Source: Aquipseudomonas alcaligenes NBRC 14159 (GTDB lineage: Bacteria; Pseudomonadota; Gammaproteobacteria; Pseudomonadales; Pseudomonadaceae). From it: DNA of 64,000 nt. A program made the position numbers and the translations under genes. This document shows positions 19,101-24,911 of the stretch, one piece after another (positions within the stretch are counted from its first letter, which is position 1; the number at the start of each line of letters is the position of its first letter). The stretch spans positions 1 through 64,000 of the forward strand of contig NZ_BATI01000009.1 in assembly GCF_000467105.1 (NCBI RefSeq), read 5' to 3'. The notes beneath the pieces were generated by a model. That model saw only the letters and a program-made list of their open reading frames with translations, made no database searches and was not told where the DNA came from.

Positions 19101-19289
19101 GAGAGTTCCGAGCGTGTCCTGGTCGTACAGTTCGCGGGCACGAGTCTCCCGGCCGGCAGGAACGCGCGGCAGTACTACCTGCTCGAAATAGAGTTGGCGG
19201 GCACGCTCTTGGCGCTCGGGGGCCAGCGCGCGGAATTGCTCGCTGGCTGCCACGTCCGCCCAAGGGCGGGGTTGGCCGTTGTTCTGCAT
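10158..19289 (-). CDS. Giant polyvalent virion protein (3043 aa; PPase-like, zincin and PRTase domains, LPD38-like C-terminus)
   Basis: At 3043 aa the largest gene in the window and the last of the late operon. By eye: an inorganic-pyrophosphatase-like LPD region (about 625-775, HTMSDHYGYIRRT, DVYLGP); long Glu/Gln/Ala coiled-coil stretches (about 780-1200); a metalloprotease-type HEWFHALDHYFG (about 1360); a second zincin-like HEEVGHRGIRG (about 1770); a phosphoribosyltransferase domain with YLILDDTLTQGGT (about 2035); and an LPD38-like C-terminal region with a membrane segment (ALALASVMLYLSN, about 2735). Such proteins are packaged and probably ejected into the host with the DNA. The enzymatic roles are inferred. 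A GGGA hairpin overlaps its ribosome binding site. Confidence 0.85.
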   Translation of the reverse strand: MQNNGQPRPWADVAASEQFRALAPERQERARQLYFEQVVLPRVPAGRETRARELYDQDTLGTLSQPTADQGEVGAMDFVKEAGAGLLKGTGAIVSGVGDMIRPEDRGLSNTLPDGTELPKIRSLRELAADAIDPAARAAGGWLDEKGQAVADSKSQAAKDALAQSTPTGDVLAPETWDFGEDPSAAGYGLQMAGLVGQFAPQAGVLIATRGKSGQAQSTAMMATGGLQAGGAAANEVEQRIQETPDAELQKSSEVYRALREKLAEPEARAELALMGRDAAFSGAAPVGALGGLATQFTLGPLQKMVGGGVGQRLAAGLVFDAPAEGLQEVAETVAARASTNDALGEQRSLTENTFGDAVLGALGGAGHASLGAALGEGKAPARQQGEADADFENTPEPAALPAPGLAGLPPPEQVFYGDSQGNVQDTGPVRNVDGEQQPAQQARNWVNPQNDPANLGGGPGMDQQSPRGEPAPLEGQLQLGARQQQAEQQRDPLTIDAEPERAALPAPETIVVDGQGNAQRGPVAPQVPSDQVQGGRGMDQQAPTAQPRDRSRGELLRKPNGKPFDAPKGAEASKAFRDARAAGREPRVIRVQGGYAIQVQPEQVRHEMRPLDMKANEAATSPTNELPAPTAAQIEAGNYKKGKVRVHGLELSIENPRGSERSGRRPDGSEWRHTMSDHYGYIRRTTGADGEQVDVYLGPQEESGQVFVVDQLNQQDGSFDEHKVMIGFPDQESAVAAYRSNFDADWQMGKVSAMPVAEFKQWLKGGDLAKPAAPAQQEPRRAKPVASKGPRRNVDRDRDSLLQATIRLGWLKTEWREDTTGDSKGNKHVPGVGALWSDKTGTSVDDMASLLDQHGYIPAGEMDNLGGVPWLQQALRDELNGTTHFAAGSKAQQEQMERELQQRYADEIEREQQRFEAYIAQVEEEHGVDVANRVREHLEAAKAHDEQLLAEAQRYEDEYDEREESRAESLEYGAGAAGREAVAGEPLRQADGGQDRQQRAPARPGPREAGKVEPFGLEQQTERSLTEQAAQQRAAEQAEAEARRQAEQKAQADRDRADFTLTGSDRPADVAEARGQNDMFAPRTRGEAKAKIEDFGEKIGGARKDRAVSTGPRTGRTAESDTRPAWARRFEISEVVSSTNPADVGRWEVRDSRLKDWKKQPKKVGSYATREEAEQAIPLIAVALKHRVVSQRQGDGDGFEIWRSISDYKRVKVVDQVFPSREAAMEYMAVNAQQIIETNTTFGEADLPRPANAQRIGAARRDGPVRDSAFIETFGFRGVEFGNWNNQEERQQLLDDAYDGLLDLAEVMDIPPKAISLNGELALAFGARGHGLSGARAHYEPGKVAINLTKMNGAGSLAHEWFHALDHYFGRQDGKASAEWVTDEDGTRSLKTSGNFEREAVSSGFRRTGSGVRSEVRLAYKELMDTMQHKAEQYVEDTARADNFVARSRKEVAERLDRLRTDLAEQKDPKYWKRYNKPATAEQLAAFDTVAQQILEGVQLDTELRSTKPDAKLSRRNAFSGMRWTNDALEQISAIYKAVRGRSGFSADSNGELDRLRGVMGHYSSRLKMLAEAQDGEQKTRRVPTQFAMDAKELDQGRGTDYWTTPHEMAARAFQGYVEDKVAEQGGSSPFLNYGPEQAAIPTPWGWKRPFPTGAERKAINQAFDKLVDAIETRETDAGVQLYRQGGEQQEGAEQGVQVSADQLREALKASPELAGVEVVQDFEDLPLSTRTRAKRDGVAPQDLRGVRSSGKTYVVAGNHSSLADAIYTAVHEEVGHRGIRGLLGEELDTVMERLYSSQQATAKGRQRIGQIRDAYASVLERLDAKQQRVLVAQEMVAHLLEDGDRPTMLQRVLSKIRELLRQLFPQVPWTYTDILALGEQSRAWLRRQNGQQGADQAVLYSRRGWSKEFPDTVLAHPLSFLNKHPDYEAAKAGDDGAALRLARDAVTPEFVEQVRALIPEGSQPRIVPVLAVEGAGKNRIPLMAAEVLAQRLGLETDTAPVQAEKVGRTQSSALERIANQPTFAGKVAVGDYLILDDTLTQGGTLAQLKTHIEDNGGRVVGAVALTGKNYSRKLSLDPSTLAEVRGKYGSIEPWWRDTFGYGLEGLTQSEARTLLTFDKGQLSPEQLRDRIAAARDAGLFRVGQAAAADRSGTEASVDPDENLYSLAGARRPHVADAHPDLNADEQDALRKIAPRTVRQRAIDWYREHTDRLMTKLRRGLVDKYAALKELDEELHGADFLQSSITSSAWVLARMAPAAAGALNAMMHNGRIVLDQQQKVIGMRDDGSMGLGEVFSRLGDAAEIERFMGWIAGNRAAKLAAEGRENLFDAKDIAALKGINRGTTADGRVRAKVYDEVFREFQQYRDDVLAIAEQTGIISSENRAMWRDEFYVPFYRVMDEEAKAAGPRAAKGLSRQEAYKKLKGGKQNLNDLLENTLMNFHHLLTASLKNQAAQQAITNAEQLGIAKQVPEAARDPKSSTFVLKAGERVFYQVDDALVFEALTSLADPGLNNFAVRAMAMFKRVFTNMTTITPQFILANFLRDSMQAAATTPVSKNVAANMFQGIKAFRDEKTRAQMLASGGAFSFGHIYGADPEEVKAGLRRGLRGAKLVDGPKLVPQLLVAGWDAYNSFANTAENANRAAAFLQNQEQGTLRAAYEARDLMDFSQEGAWPAVRFLIRVVPFLNARLQGLDKLYRAGGKPAVLVAFGKGTDSDRQAAARFGVVTGALALASVMLYLSNHDDEEYRKLEDWQKDSYWFFRIGDQAFFVPKPFEVGAVSTLAERLAEQAIDDKASGKLFRDRLWAMVTQTFAFSPVPQAFQPALDVYSNKDAFTGRPIESAGMEKVSPTLRARASTTAPARLISEATSALGDDFTLSPLQADHLIQGYLGQVGGWGAGIIDTIWRTAKGEDEPAKRWHEYQPIRRFYKDLGAPAPYDRYSTLFYEGLKESGRVYADVKRLQELGRMDEARELVGEKRDILAMRKPLGQVQRQLSAITARMDIVRLSAWDGDRKRRELDRLQVIKNRLTEIAGKRIETVRASTH

Positions 19290-19292
19290 CGA

Positions 19293-19304
19293 TGCCTCCC
19301 GGCA
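19293..19304 (-). promoter_or_regulatory. GGGA-tetraloop hairpin over the RBS of the giant protein
   Basis: On the minus strand TGCC-GGGA-GGCA ends 3 bases before ATG 19289; GGAGG of the loop and 3' stem is the Shine-Dalgarno. Confidence 0.6.
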
Positions 19305-19325
19305 GTGATGGGATTGTGTCAGCGG

Positions 19326-20561
19326 TTACCAGAGGCCCTGCAGGTCGCTATCAGCGTCCTGCTTCTCTGCGCTCGGCGCGCCGCTCTGTGGCTGTGGAGT
19401 TGGAGCCGGTGCGCCCTGCTGCTGGCCGCCATTCAGCCGGTCGAACATCTCTAGACCAGCCTGGAACGCCTGATCGCTCGAAACTCGCGTTTCGGCCATG
19501 GGGTCCTGGTTGCCGCTGATCATCTTCGCATAGTCCAGAGCGAAGTCCTGGCGGCTCTTACCGCGCGCGCCGCGCACCATCGACCAGGCCGACTGCACAT
19601 CAGGTGCCGCGCCGGAGTTGACCAGCCACTTCGCCGTCTGCACGTCGGCCGGAGCGTCCTTGTCGTCGAACTGGTTGACGAAGCCCAGGCGCTGGCCGAG
19701 GGCCACGGCACGCTCGCGCCCGCCGGACGACTGCAGCACGCCCTGCAGGGACTTGTAGCCGGCCACGCGGTTGACCAGATCCTCGATCGGCACCTGCATA
19801 ACCTCGTCGTCCTCGGCGGTACCGCGATTCTTGGTCATCGGTGCGTTGTAGGCCTTGCCGTCCTCGCCGACGACCTCCAGCTCGAAAGCCAGCGTGCCCG
19901 GCTTCTGGCCCGGGTAGACGCCAACGATGCGCTTCTTGCCGCCATCGCCGCGCTGGATGTTCGGGCCGAACATGTAGTTGATGGCCTCAAGGGACTGGGG
20001 GTCGTTGGCATCAGCCGGGTTCTTCGGGTCCAGCACCTCGGCGGCGCGCTTCACTGCCGCGTCCATGCGTGGATCGGCGACATGGTTGGGCGCCAGCCAG
20101 GGGTATCGCTTGAAGGTCTCGATCTCGTCGTCGCCCAGCTCCTGGCCTTCGGCGATCTTGCCGTATCCGGCGCGCAGGATCTGCATGTCGCGCTCCTCGT
20201 CGCGCTCCTGACGGCGCATGCCCAGTTCCTGCTGCTGCAGACTGAACCGGCGGTCATCGGCACGCATTTGCCGCTCGAACTGCTTGCTGGAGATGTCCAG
20301 TTGCCGCTCGTCCAGCGCATGGCGCTGCTCGAACTGGTGCTGCTGCTGGCCAAACTGTTTCTCGTCGAGGCCGAAACGGCGCTCTGCCAGGTCCCGCTGC
20401 TGCACCATCTCGCGCTCGCGCATATCCAGGCCGCGCTGCTGCATGGCGATCTGCTCGTCGGCGTTCTGCTGGGCAGCCTGTCGTGCCTGGTAGTTGTCCA
20501 TCAGCTGGAAGCCTTCGCGGAAGCCGTCCCAGGCACCGCGCGTATCAAGTCCGCTCATCAT
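19326..20561 (-). CDS. Virion-associated protein, coiled-coil (internal/ejection type)
   Basis: A 411-aa soluble protein. Residues 25-130 are an almost unbroken Gln/Glu/Arg-rich coiled coil (QQRGLDMREREMVQQRDLAE ...), the middle part is globular and the C-terminus is a Gln/Pro tail. It lies between small structural genes and the giant polyvalent protein, where podoviruses encode internal core proteins. GGGGGG precedes the double ATG. Not assigned to a named family. Confidence 0.7.
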   Translation of the reverse strand: MMSGLDTRGAWDGFREGFQLMDNYQARQAAQQNADEQIAMQQRGLDMREREMVQQRDLAERRFGLDEKQFGQQQHQFEQRHALDERQLDISSKQFERQMRADDRRFSLQQQELGMRRQERDEERDMQILRAGYGKIAEGQELGDDEIETFKRYPWLAPNHVADPRMDAAVKRAAEVLDPKNPADANDPQSLEAINYMFGPNIQRGDGGKKRIVGVYPGQKPGTLAFELEVVGEDGKAYNAPMTKNRGTAEDDEVMQVPIEDLVNRVAGYKSLQGVLQSSGGRERAVALGQRLGFVNQFDDKDAPADVQTAKWLVNSGAAPDVQSAWSMVRGARGKSRQDFALDYAKMISGNQDPMAETRVSSDQAFQAGLEMFDRLNGGQQQGAPAPTPQPQSGAPSAEKQDADSDLQGLW

Positions 20562-20568
20562 CCCCCCC

Positions 20569-20820
20569 TTACATGAACGAGCCGGCCAGCAGGCCGACAG
20601 CGCCGCCGATGGCCGCGCCCCACGGGCCGCCGACCTGCGCGCCCATCATTGCGCCGGTGGTGGCCATGCCGACCTGTGACTGCCGGCGCTGGGTCTTCTG
20701 CGCCTGCTGCTGCTGATCCTCGAAAGCCCTGTTCTGTTGCTGCTGCTGGTTCAGCTCCTTCAAGCCCTGCAGCGCCTCGCCTTCCATCTGGCTCTTCAAG
20801 CCGAGTAGTCCGTAGGACAT
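20569..20820 (-). CDS. Small virion protein with Gly-zipper membrane segment
   Basis: An 83-aa protein: a Gln-rich helical half (LNQQQQQNRAFEDQQQQAQK), then a glycine-zipper stretch (MATTGAMMGAQVGGPWGAAIGGAVGLLAG) at the C-terminus able to insert in membranes. Small ejection proteins of podoviruses often look like this. It starts 3 bases after the upstream gene's stop codon. Confidence 0.65.
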   Translation of the reverse strand: MSYGLLGLKSQMEGEALQGLKELNQQQQQNRAFEDQQQQAQKTQRRQSQVGMATTGAMMGAQVGGPWGAAIGGAVGLLAGSFM

Positions 20821-20823
20821 GCG

Positions 20824-21258
20824 TTACCCCTGCTGTACTTGCCCGGTGTTCGGGATATTGGAAAGCCCCATGCCGCCGGCGAGGATCTTGTCCTGCAGGT
20901 CGCGGGCCGAGATGGATGCCTGGTTGTAGGCGGCGGCCGAGTCTGCCGCACGACCCAGCGAGAGCTTGCGCTGCTCGGCCTGCTGTTGCGCTGGCGTCAG
21001 GTTCAAGCCCATGCCCTGCCGCTGCAGCTTCAGTGCTTCGCCGGTGTTGGCATAGCTGGTGTTCACCGCAGCAGAGGCCGCGTCTCCCTGCTGTCGTGCG
21101 AAAGTCGGAGACTTCGCCATGTCCGCCAGCCGGTCGATGTAGGGGCGGAACCGGGTTTTCCAGTCCTCCCACTGTGCACGGTAGAGCTGGCCGAGGACAT
21201 CCGAGGCGCCCTGGTCTCCAGAGAACGCCTTGTTCGGATCAATCAAAAAGCCTGCCAT
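20824..21258 (-). CDS. Phage structural or ejection protein, unknown
   Basis: A 144-aa Ala/Gln-rich, mostly helical protein (DPNKAFSGDQGASDVLGQLY at the start, NTGQVQQG at the end). ATG 21258 is preferred because GAGG lies 8 bases upstream; a GTG one codon earlier overlaps the end of the upstream gene. It is part of a run of small genes ahead of the giant protein, so an internal-virion role is inferred from position. Confidence 0.65.
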   Translation of the reverse strand: MAGFLIDPNKAFSGDQGASDVLGQLYRAQWEDWKTRFRPYIDRLADMAKSPTFARQQGDAASAAVNTSYANTGEALKLQRQGMGLNLTPAQQQAEQRKLSLGRAADSAAAYNQASISARDLQDKILAGGMGLSNIPNTGQVQQG

Positions 21259-21920
21259 CACATATTCCTCACATAGGCCGGGTTATTGGTCAGCGGCTGG
21301 GTCTGCCCCTGCAGGCTGAGCCCGGCGCCGCTGCTGCTCGGCGTGGTCAGCTTGCCCATGGCGAAGTTGGCGCCAGCGCCGGCGATGCCGCCGAGCAGCT
21401 GCAGGTTGGCCGAGCGCCGGTTAAAGGCGGTCGCCGACTGCTGACGCGCATCGGCAGCGGACTGCGAGGCGATGTCGCTGAGCCCGTTCTGCGCCTGGCC
21501 GGACTGGCCGGAACCGATAGCCACCACGTTCTGCAGGCCGCGGACCTTCTCGGTGGTCTGCTGGAACTGGGCCCGCCCCATAGTCTCGCCACCCTGCTGG
21601 GCGCTCTCGCCGGCATAGTCGGCCATGGTGCCGTTCCAGCGGCCGCTGTTCGGGTTGATCCCACCCTGTCCCAGCTGGTCACCGACATCGGCCAGTCCCT
21701 TGCTGAGCTGCGCCTGCGACGCCTGGGTGGTAACACCTCGGAGGTAGCTCATGCGCCCCTTGGAATCGAGATCGTCGACTCGGGCCATGTACTCGCTCTC
21801 AAGCGGCGCCAGCACCTGCTGGGCATAGTTCCATTTCTCGGCCGCTACCTTCGCTGCGTAGCGCTGCTCCGGGGTGTCCTTGATGGTGTTGTCAGGCTCG
21901 TCGCCGCCGCCTCCGCTCAT
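21258..21920 (-). CDS. Phage structural or ejection protein, Gly/Gln/Ser-rich
   Basis: A 220-aa low-complexity protein. The N-terminal 60 residues are charged helix. The middle is Gln/Ser/Ala-rich (SAQQGGETMGRAQFQQTTEK) and a short hydrophobic stretch occurs near LLGGIAGAGANFAMG. It overlaps its neighbours by 1-4 bases. No family recognised; by position it is a virion-associated protein. Confidence 0.65.
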   Translation of the reverse strand: MSGGGGDEPDNTIKDTPEQRYAAKVAAEKWNYAQQVLAPLESEYMARVDDLDSKGRMSYLRGVTTQASQAQLSKGLADVGDQLGQGGINPNSGRWNGTMADYAGESAQQGGETMGRAQFQQTTEKVRGLQNVVAIGSGQSGQAQNGLSDIASQSAADARQQSATAFNRRSANLQLLGGIAGAGANFAMGKLTTPSSSGAGLSLQGQTQPLTNNPAYVRNM

Positions 21921-22387
21921 GCGTTGGCCCTCCCTTGGTCGAGGTCATCGATGTAGCCCTGTAGGCTGTCTTCGTGGAAGTGCATACGCACCTCCTCGGA
22001 AACCTGCTGCATCCAGGCCATGCCGCCCACCAGGTACGCGCACTGCACCACCAGGCTGGTCAGCTGGTCACGCAGCACGAACGCAAGGGTCCGGCCGTGG
22101 TAGTCGCCGCGCCGCTCCAGCTTCACGCTGTCGCGCCAGTCCTGCAGCGCAGCCGCCATCAGCGGGCGCAGATATGGCTCGTGGGTTCGGTAGAAAGGAT
22201 TCGCCGGCAGTTCGATCAGCGCCTGCCAGAAGGCGTCGTAGACCTTCTCGTCGGATACGAGACGGTCCTTGTCGATCAGATCGTCAAGGGTCTGAGAGAT
22301 GCGAAACAGGGTCTCGCAAAAGAGAATTGGCGCGGTCTGCTCCTGCAGCACATGCTGCAGAAACTCGCGCTCGTTCGAGCGTGGCAT
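21917..22387 (-). CDS. Phage protein of unknown function (late operon)
   Basis: A 156-aa soluble helical protein rich in aromatic and charged residues (FWQALIELPANPFYRTHEPY). It is not low-complexity like its downstream neighbours, so it may be an assembly factor rather than an ejected protein. Its ribosome binding site is inside a perfect 5-bp hairpin with a GGGA loop (22390-22403). Overlaps the next gene by 4 bases (ATGA). Confidence 0.65.
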   Translation of the reverse strand: MPRSNEREFLQHVLQEQTAPILFCETLFRISQTLDDLIDKDRLVSDEKVYDAFWQALIELPANPFYRTHEPYLRPLMAAALQDWRDSVKLERRGDYHGRTLAFVLRDQLTSLVVQCAYLVGGMAWMQQVSEEVRMHFHEDSLQGYIDDLDQGRANA

Positions 22388-22389
22388 CG

Positions 22390-22403
22390 TTGTCTCCCGA
22401 CAA
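22390..22403 (-). promoter_or_regulatory. GGGA-tetraloop hairpin over the RBS of the 156-aa gene
   Basis: On the minus strand TTGTC-GGGA-GACAA, then CG and ATG 22387. The stem sequence is unlike the other copies but pairs fully. Confidence 0.65.
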
Positions 22404-22427
22404 TGAATGGGCCAAGGATAGCAAGGC

Positions 22428-23330
22428 TCAGATGCGGCTGAAATCCGCAGTTAGCAGGCCGTAGCCATTGAGCGCTTGGCCGGCGGTTGCTGATTTATGT
22501 TGCGGGTAGCCGAACTCGACCATGCAGCGAAGCAGGCTGCGGTCATCTCCACGGAAGCCGAAGAACGGAACGGCTCTAACCTCCAGAAAATCGCCGAAGT
22601 CCACCCACTGCGACATCGCGCAAACCGAGGAAATCATAATCCCAAGGTCACCGTCTCTCGCGCCCCAGGGGTGTGCGTAGTATTCGGTCACCGGATCGAC
22701 ATCGACATTGGGGTCCGTGCGCGCACCCGTGGAGAAGTTGAAGCCCCACTGATACCGGTCAATTTCCTGCCCGCCCACTCTTGGATAGGAAGAGCCCGGC
22801 CACCCCGTCTCGTACCACCCAGTAAGCAGGCGGCGAAATGGCGCAATGGGCCAGTTGCTATCGAAGATAACAAGGCCGTCCGCGTTGAACACCCGCAAGC
22901 CATAGCCGCTCTGGATCGGCGCGGCGGGATGGCATACGCAGGCGTGGTACCTCCAGCCCGTGAAGGCACCGATCCTGACCTGGCGCCCAATGTGTGCAGA
23001 AAAGTTGCTGGCACCCTCCCCGAACCCCCACATGCGATATTCCATGCGTTGGGCGAAGATGACGCGAAAGCCGGTCCAGCGCCCGGGCGCGCCCAGATGA
23101 CAGAACAAGCCGAGCCCGACATCGCCGGCCTGGTGTGTGGGAACCCCAAAAACCATTGGCGGATTCGGCGTGGTGATGGCGCTCGGGTAGGTGACAGTGC
23201 ATGCCGAGTAGGCCTGATTGGACACCTGCGAGACCTTGATGTCGCCGGAGTGAACCACCCGCAGAACAGGGTTGTTTTCGTCGATGATCAGGTGCCCGCC
23301 GTTCCCGCGGGCGAAGAATCCGAAGCTCAT
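22428..23330 (-). CDS. Probable tail-fibre/tip protein (MSFG paralogue 1)
   Basis: A 300-aa beta-rich protein full of aromatic and glycine residues (YHACVCHPAAPIQSGYG, GWYETGWPGSSYPRVGG), typical of receptor-binding or tip proteins. The N-terminus (MSFGFFARGNGGHLIIDE) is clearly related to that of the next upstream gene (MSFGLLIRDEDGNVILDA), so the two share an anchoring domain. ATG 23330 overlaps the upstream stop by 4 bases. Confidence 0.65.
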   Translation of the reverse strand: MSFGFFARGNGGHLIIDENNPVLRVVHSGDIKVSQVSNQAYSACTVTYPSAITTPNPPMVFGVPTHQAGDVGLGLFCHLGAPGRWTGFRVIFAQRMEYRMWGFGEGASNFSAHIGRQVRIGAFTGWRYHACVCHPAAPIQSGYGLRVFNADGLVIFDSNWPIAPFRRLLTGWYETGWPGSSYPRVGGQEIDRYQWGFNFSTGARTDPNVDVDPVTEYYAHPWGARDGDLGIMISSVCAMSQWVDFGDFLEVRAVPFFGFRGDDRSLLRCMVEFGYPQHKSATAGQALNGYGLLTADFSRI

Positions 23331-23683
23331 ACGTTGGTCAGCACGTAGATCAGTAGAGGGCCCTTGAAGACGGTTCTGCTCCTGGGCGGAGAACAAACGA
23401 CTGCGCCGTTCTCAACGGTCACGATTGGCATCGGCGTGCACGACGCAGCGAGCTTCGCACCCGGAGAGGTCCGCTCCCAGGGCTCGACCTGCGGAAACGA
23501 CCAAACAGCCAATGGGGTAGTCGCCGCAAACATGCCAGCCCGGGCAGCCGGGCATGGTAGTCGTACAGGGCCAGCGAACTGACCTGCGCCCAGGCTGACG
23601 GTAGCCACCAAACGCACGGTAAAGGTGTCAGCGTCGAGAATGACGTTGCCATCCTCGTCGCGTATCAGGAGGCCGAAGCTCAT
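23327..23683 (-). CDS. Small tail-associated protein (MSFG paralogue 2)
   Basis: A 118-aa beta-rich protein whose first 40 residues resemble the next downstream protein; after that it diverges. The pair looks like a duplication in which each copy has its own distal part. Overlaps the stop of the upstream tip protein by 4 bases. Function inferred from neighbours. Confidence 0.6.
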   Translation of the reverse strand: MSFGLLIRDEDGNVILDADTFTVRLVATVSLGAGQFAGPVRLPCPAARAGMFAATTPLAVWSFPQVEPWERTSPGAKLAASCTPMPIVTVENGAVVCSPPRSRTVFKGPLLIYVLTNV

Positions 23684-24891
23684 GCCGAAAGGTCCCCCAG
23701 CTGGACCCGTAGCGTGCCGTTGCCGTCGAACACCTTTACGAAATTCTCTCGCACTTCCATCCGGCCGCTGTTGCCAGCGCTGTTCAACTCCAGCCCACCC
23801 GCCTTGTCCAGTTGCCAGCGAGGCCGCCCATTGGCGCCTGACTGCGACGACTTAAGCACACCGGCGATGTTGGCGTCAGTGACACGCAACTGATCGACGT
23901 CGAGCATGTCGGCCCGCAGCAGGCCGGCGAGCGTGGTGACGGGCTCGCCGGCTCCGTCCACCAGCTTGCCGAAGGTGATCGGCCCCAGGTGGCCCTCCTG
24001 AATCGAGGCCTGCCGGATAAACGCGGAGTCGATGTAGACCTTCCCGTCCACCACCATGAATGGCTTCACCGCCGACTTGGCGGCGCCAGGCCGGGCAATC
24101 CAGAAACGGTCGGCGAGCACGGCGAAGTCGGCGGTCTTGCCGTCGTTGTAGGCGCCGAAGCCGGAGACATAGCCGTTCACGTCCAGCTTGAGGGTGAACT
24201 GGGCGGACAGTCCCTGCACCACCTTGGCCTGCTCCTGGATGCTCGTGCCAAAGCCGTCGAGACGCCCGCGCAGAGCGTCTTCCAGCTCGGACTCCCCGAG
24301 CTGGCCGGAGAGCTGCCCCAGCAGGTAGTCCGCATCCGGTAGCGGCCTAGCAAAGGTGCCGCCCGGTGAGTTGGGCGGCCCCTCCACCGCCGAGGTGCTG
24401 GTGAAGGTGACCCAGTAATAGAAGCCCGGAAGCTCCAGGGGGTTCTCGACGCTGGCCGCGTCGTCGCGCACCTTGTCGCTGTAGAACATCCCCGCCTCTC
24501 GGCCGATCAGCTCGGCCTTGCCGAAGTCGTCCACCGCGGCGCGGTAGAGGTTCGTGTAGGCGTGGTTGTTATAGGCCTCGTGTGGCGGGTCCCAGCTCAG
24601 GTGTACCAGGCCGAAGAAACTGCCATCGGCGAGAAACCCGGTCGGTGCCGGCGGGACGGACATATCCGGGTTCGGAGTGACCGGAACGAGACCGCCATCG
24701 GGGTTGCCCGGCACTCGCAGGCCGGCCACGCCGCCGTCCAGCAGGTCGCGAAAGGTCAGCTTGCGGTCCAGCTTATTGCCGCGCACACCCTCGCCGGTCT
24801 CGATGATCTCCATCATCGCCTGCATCAGCGGGCGCAGCTCGCCCGGCACCTTCGCCGAAAGCGCCGGCAGCGTAATTCTCTTCGTTGTCAT
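23680..24891 (-). CDS. Tail tip/central fibre protein (phage J-protein C-terminal type, DUF1983-like)
   Basis: A 403-aa protein. Residues about 80-185 look like a fibronectin-III-type domain (PPAPTGFLADGSFFGLVHLSW ... YYWVTFTS). The region 195-320 (DGFGTSIQEQAKVVQGLSAQ, TLKLDVNGYVSGFG, DRFWIARPG, PFMVVDGKVYIDSAFI) is the DUF1983-like core of lambda J-type host-specificity proteins. Finding this on a podovirus-type particle suggests a borrowed receptor-binding module. The RBS sits in a GTGA-loop hairpin. Confidence 0.75.
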   Translation of the reverse strand: MTTKRITLPALSAKVPGELRPLMQAMMEIIETGEGVRGNKLDRKLTFRDLLDGGVAGLRVPGNPDGGLVPVTPNPDMSVPPAPTGFLADGSFFGLVHLSWDPPHEAYNNHAYTNLYRAAVDDFGKAELIGREAGMFYSDKVRDDAASVENPLELPGFYYWVTFTSTSAVEGPPNSPGGTFARPLPDADYLLGQLSGQLGESELEDALRGRLDGFGTSIQEQAKVVQGLSAQFTLKLDVNGYVSGFGAYNDGKTADFAVLADRFWIARPGAAKSAVKPFMVVDGKVYIDSAFIRQASIQEGHLGPITFGKLVDGAGEPVTTLAGLLRADMLDVDQLRVTDANIAGVLKSSQSGANGRPRWQLDKAGGLELNSAGNSGRMEVRENFVKVFDGNGTLRVQLGDLSA

Positions 24892-24894
24892 CGG

Positions 24895-24906
24895 TGCCTC
24901 ACGGCA
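24895..24906 (-). promoter_or_regulatory. GTGA-tetraloop hairpin over the RBS of the tip protein
   Basis: On the minus strand TGCC-GTGA-GGCA, 3 bases before ATG 24891; GAGG is the Shine-Dalgarno. GTGA is also a GNRA loop. Confidence 0.5.
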
Positions 24907-24911
24907 AGCGG

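Noticed and set aside
13131..19454. Very long + strand reading frames (about 1000 codons each) opposite the giant virion protein
   Set aside because: High-GC codon use leaves the antisense frame open; the products are Arg/Leu/Val/His low-complexity and have no domains or ribosome sites.
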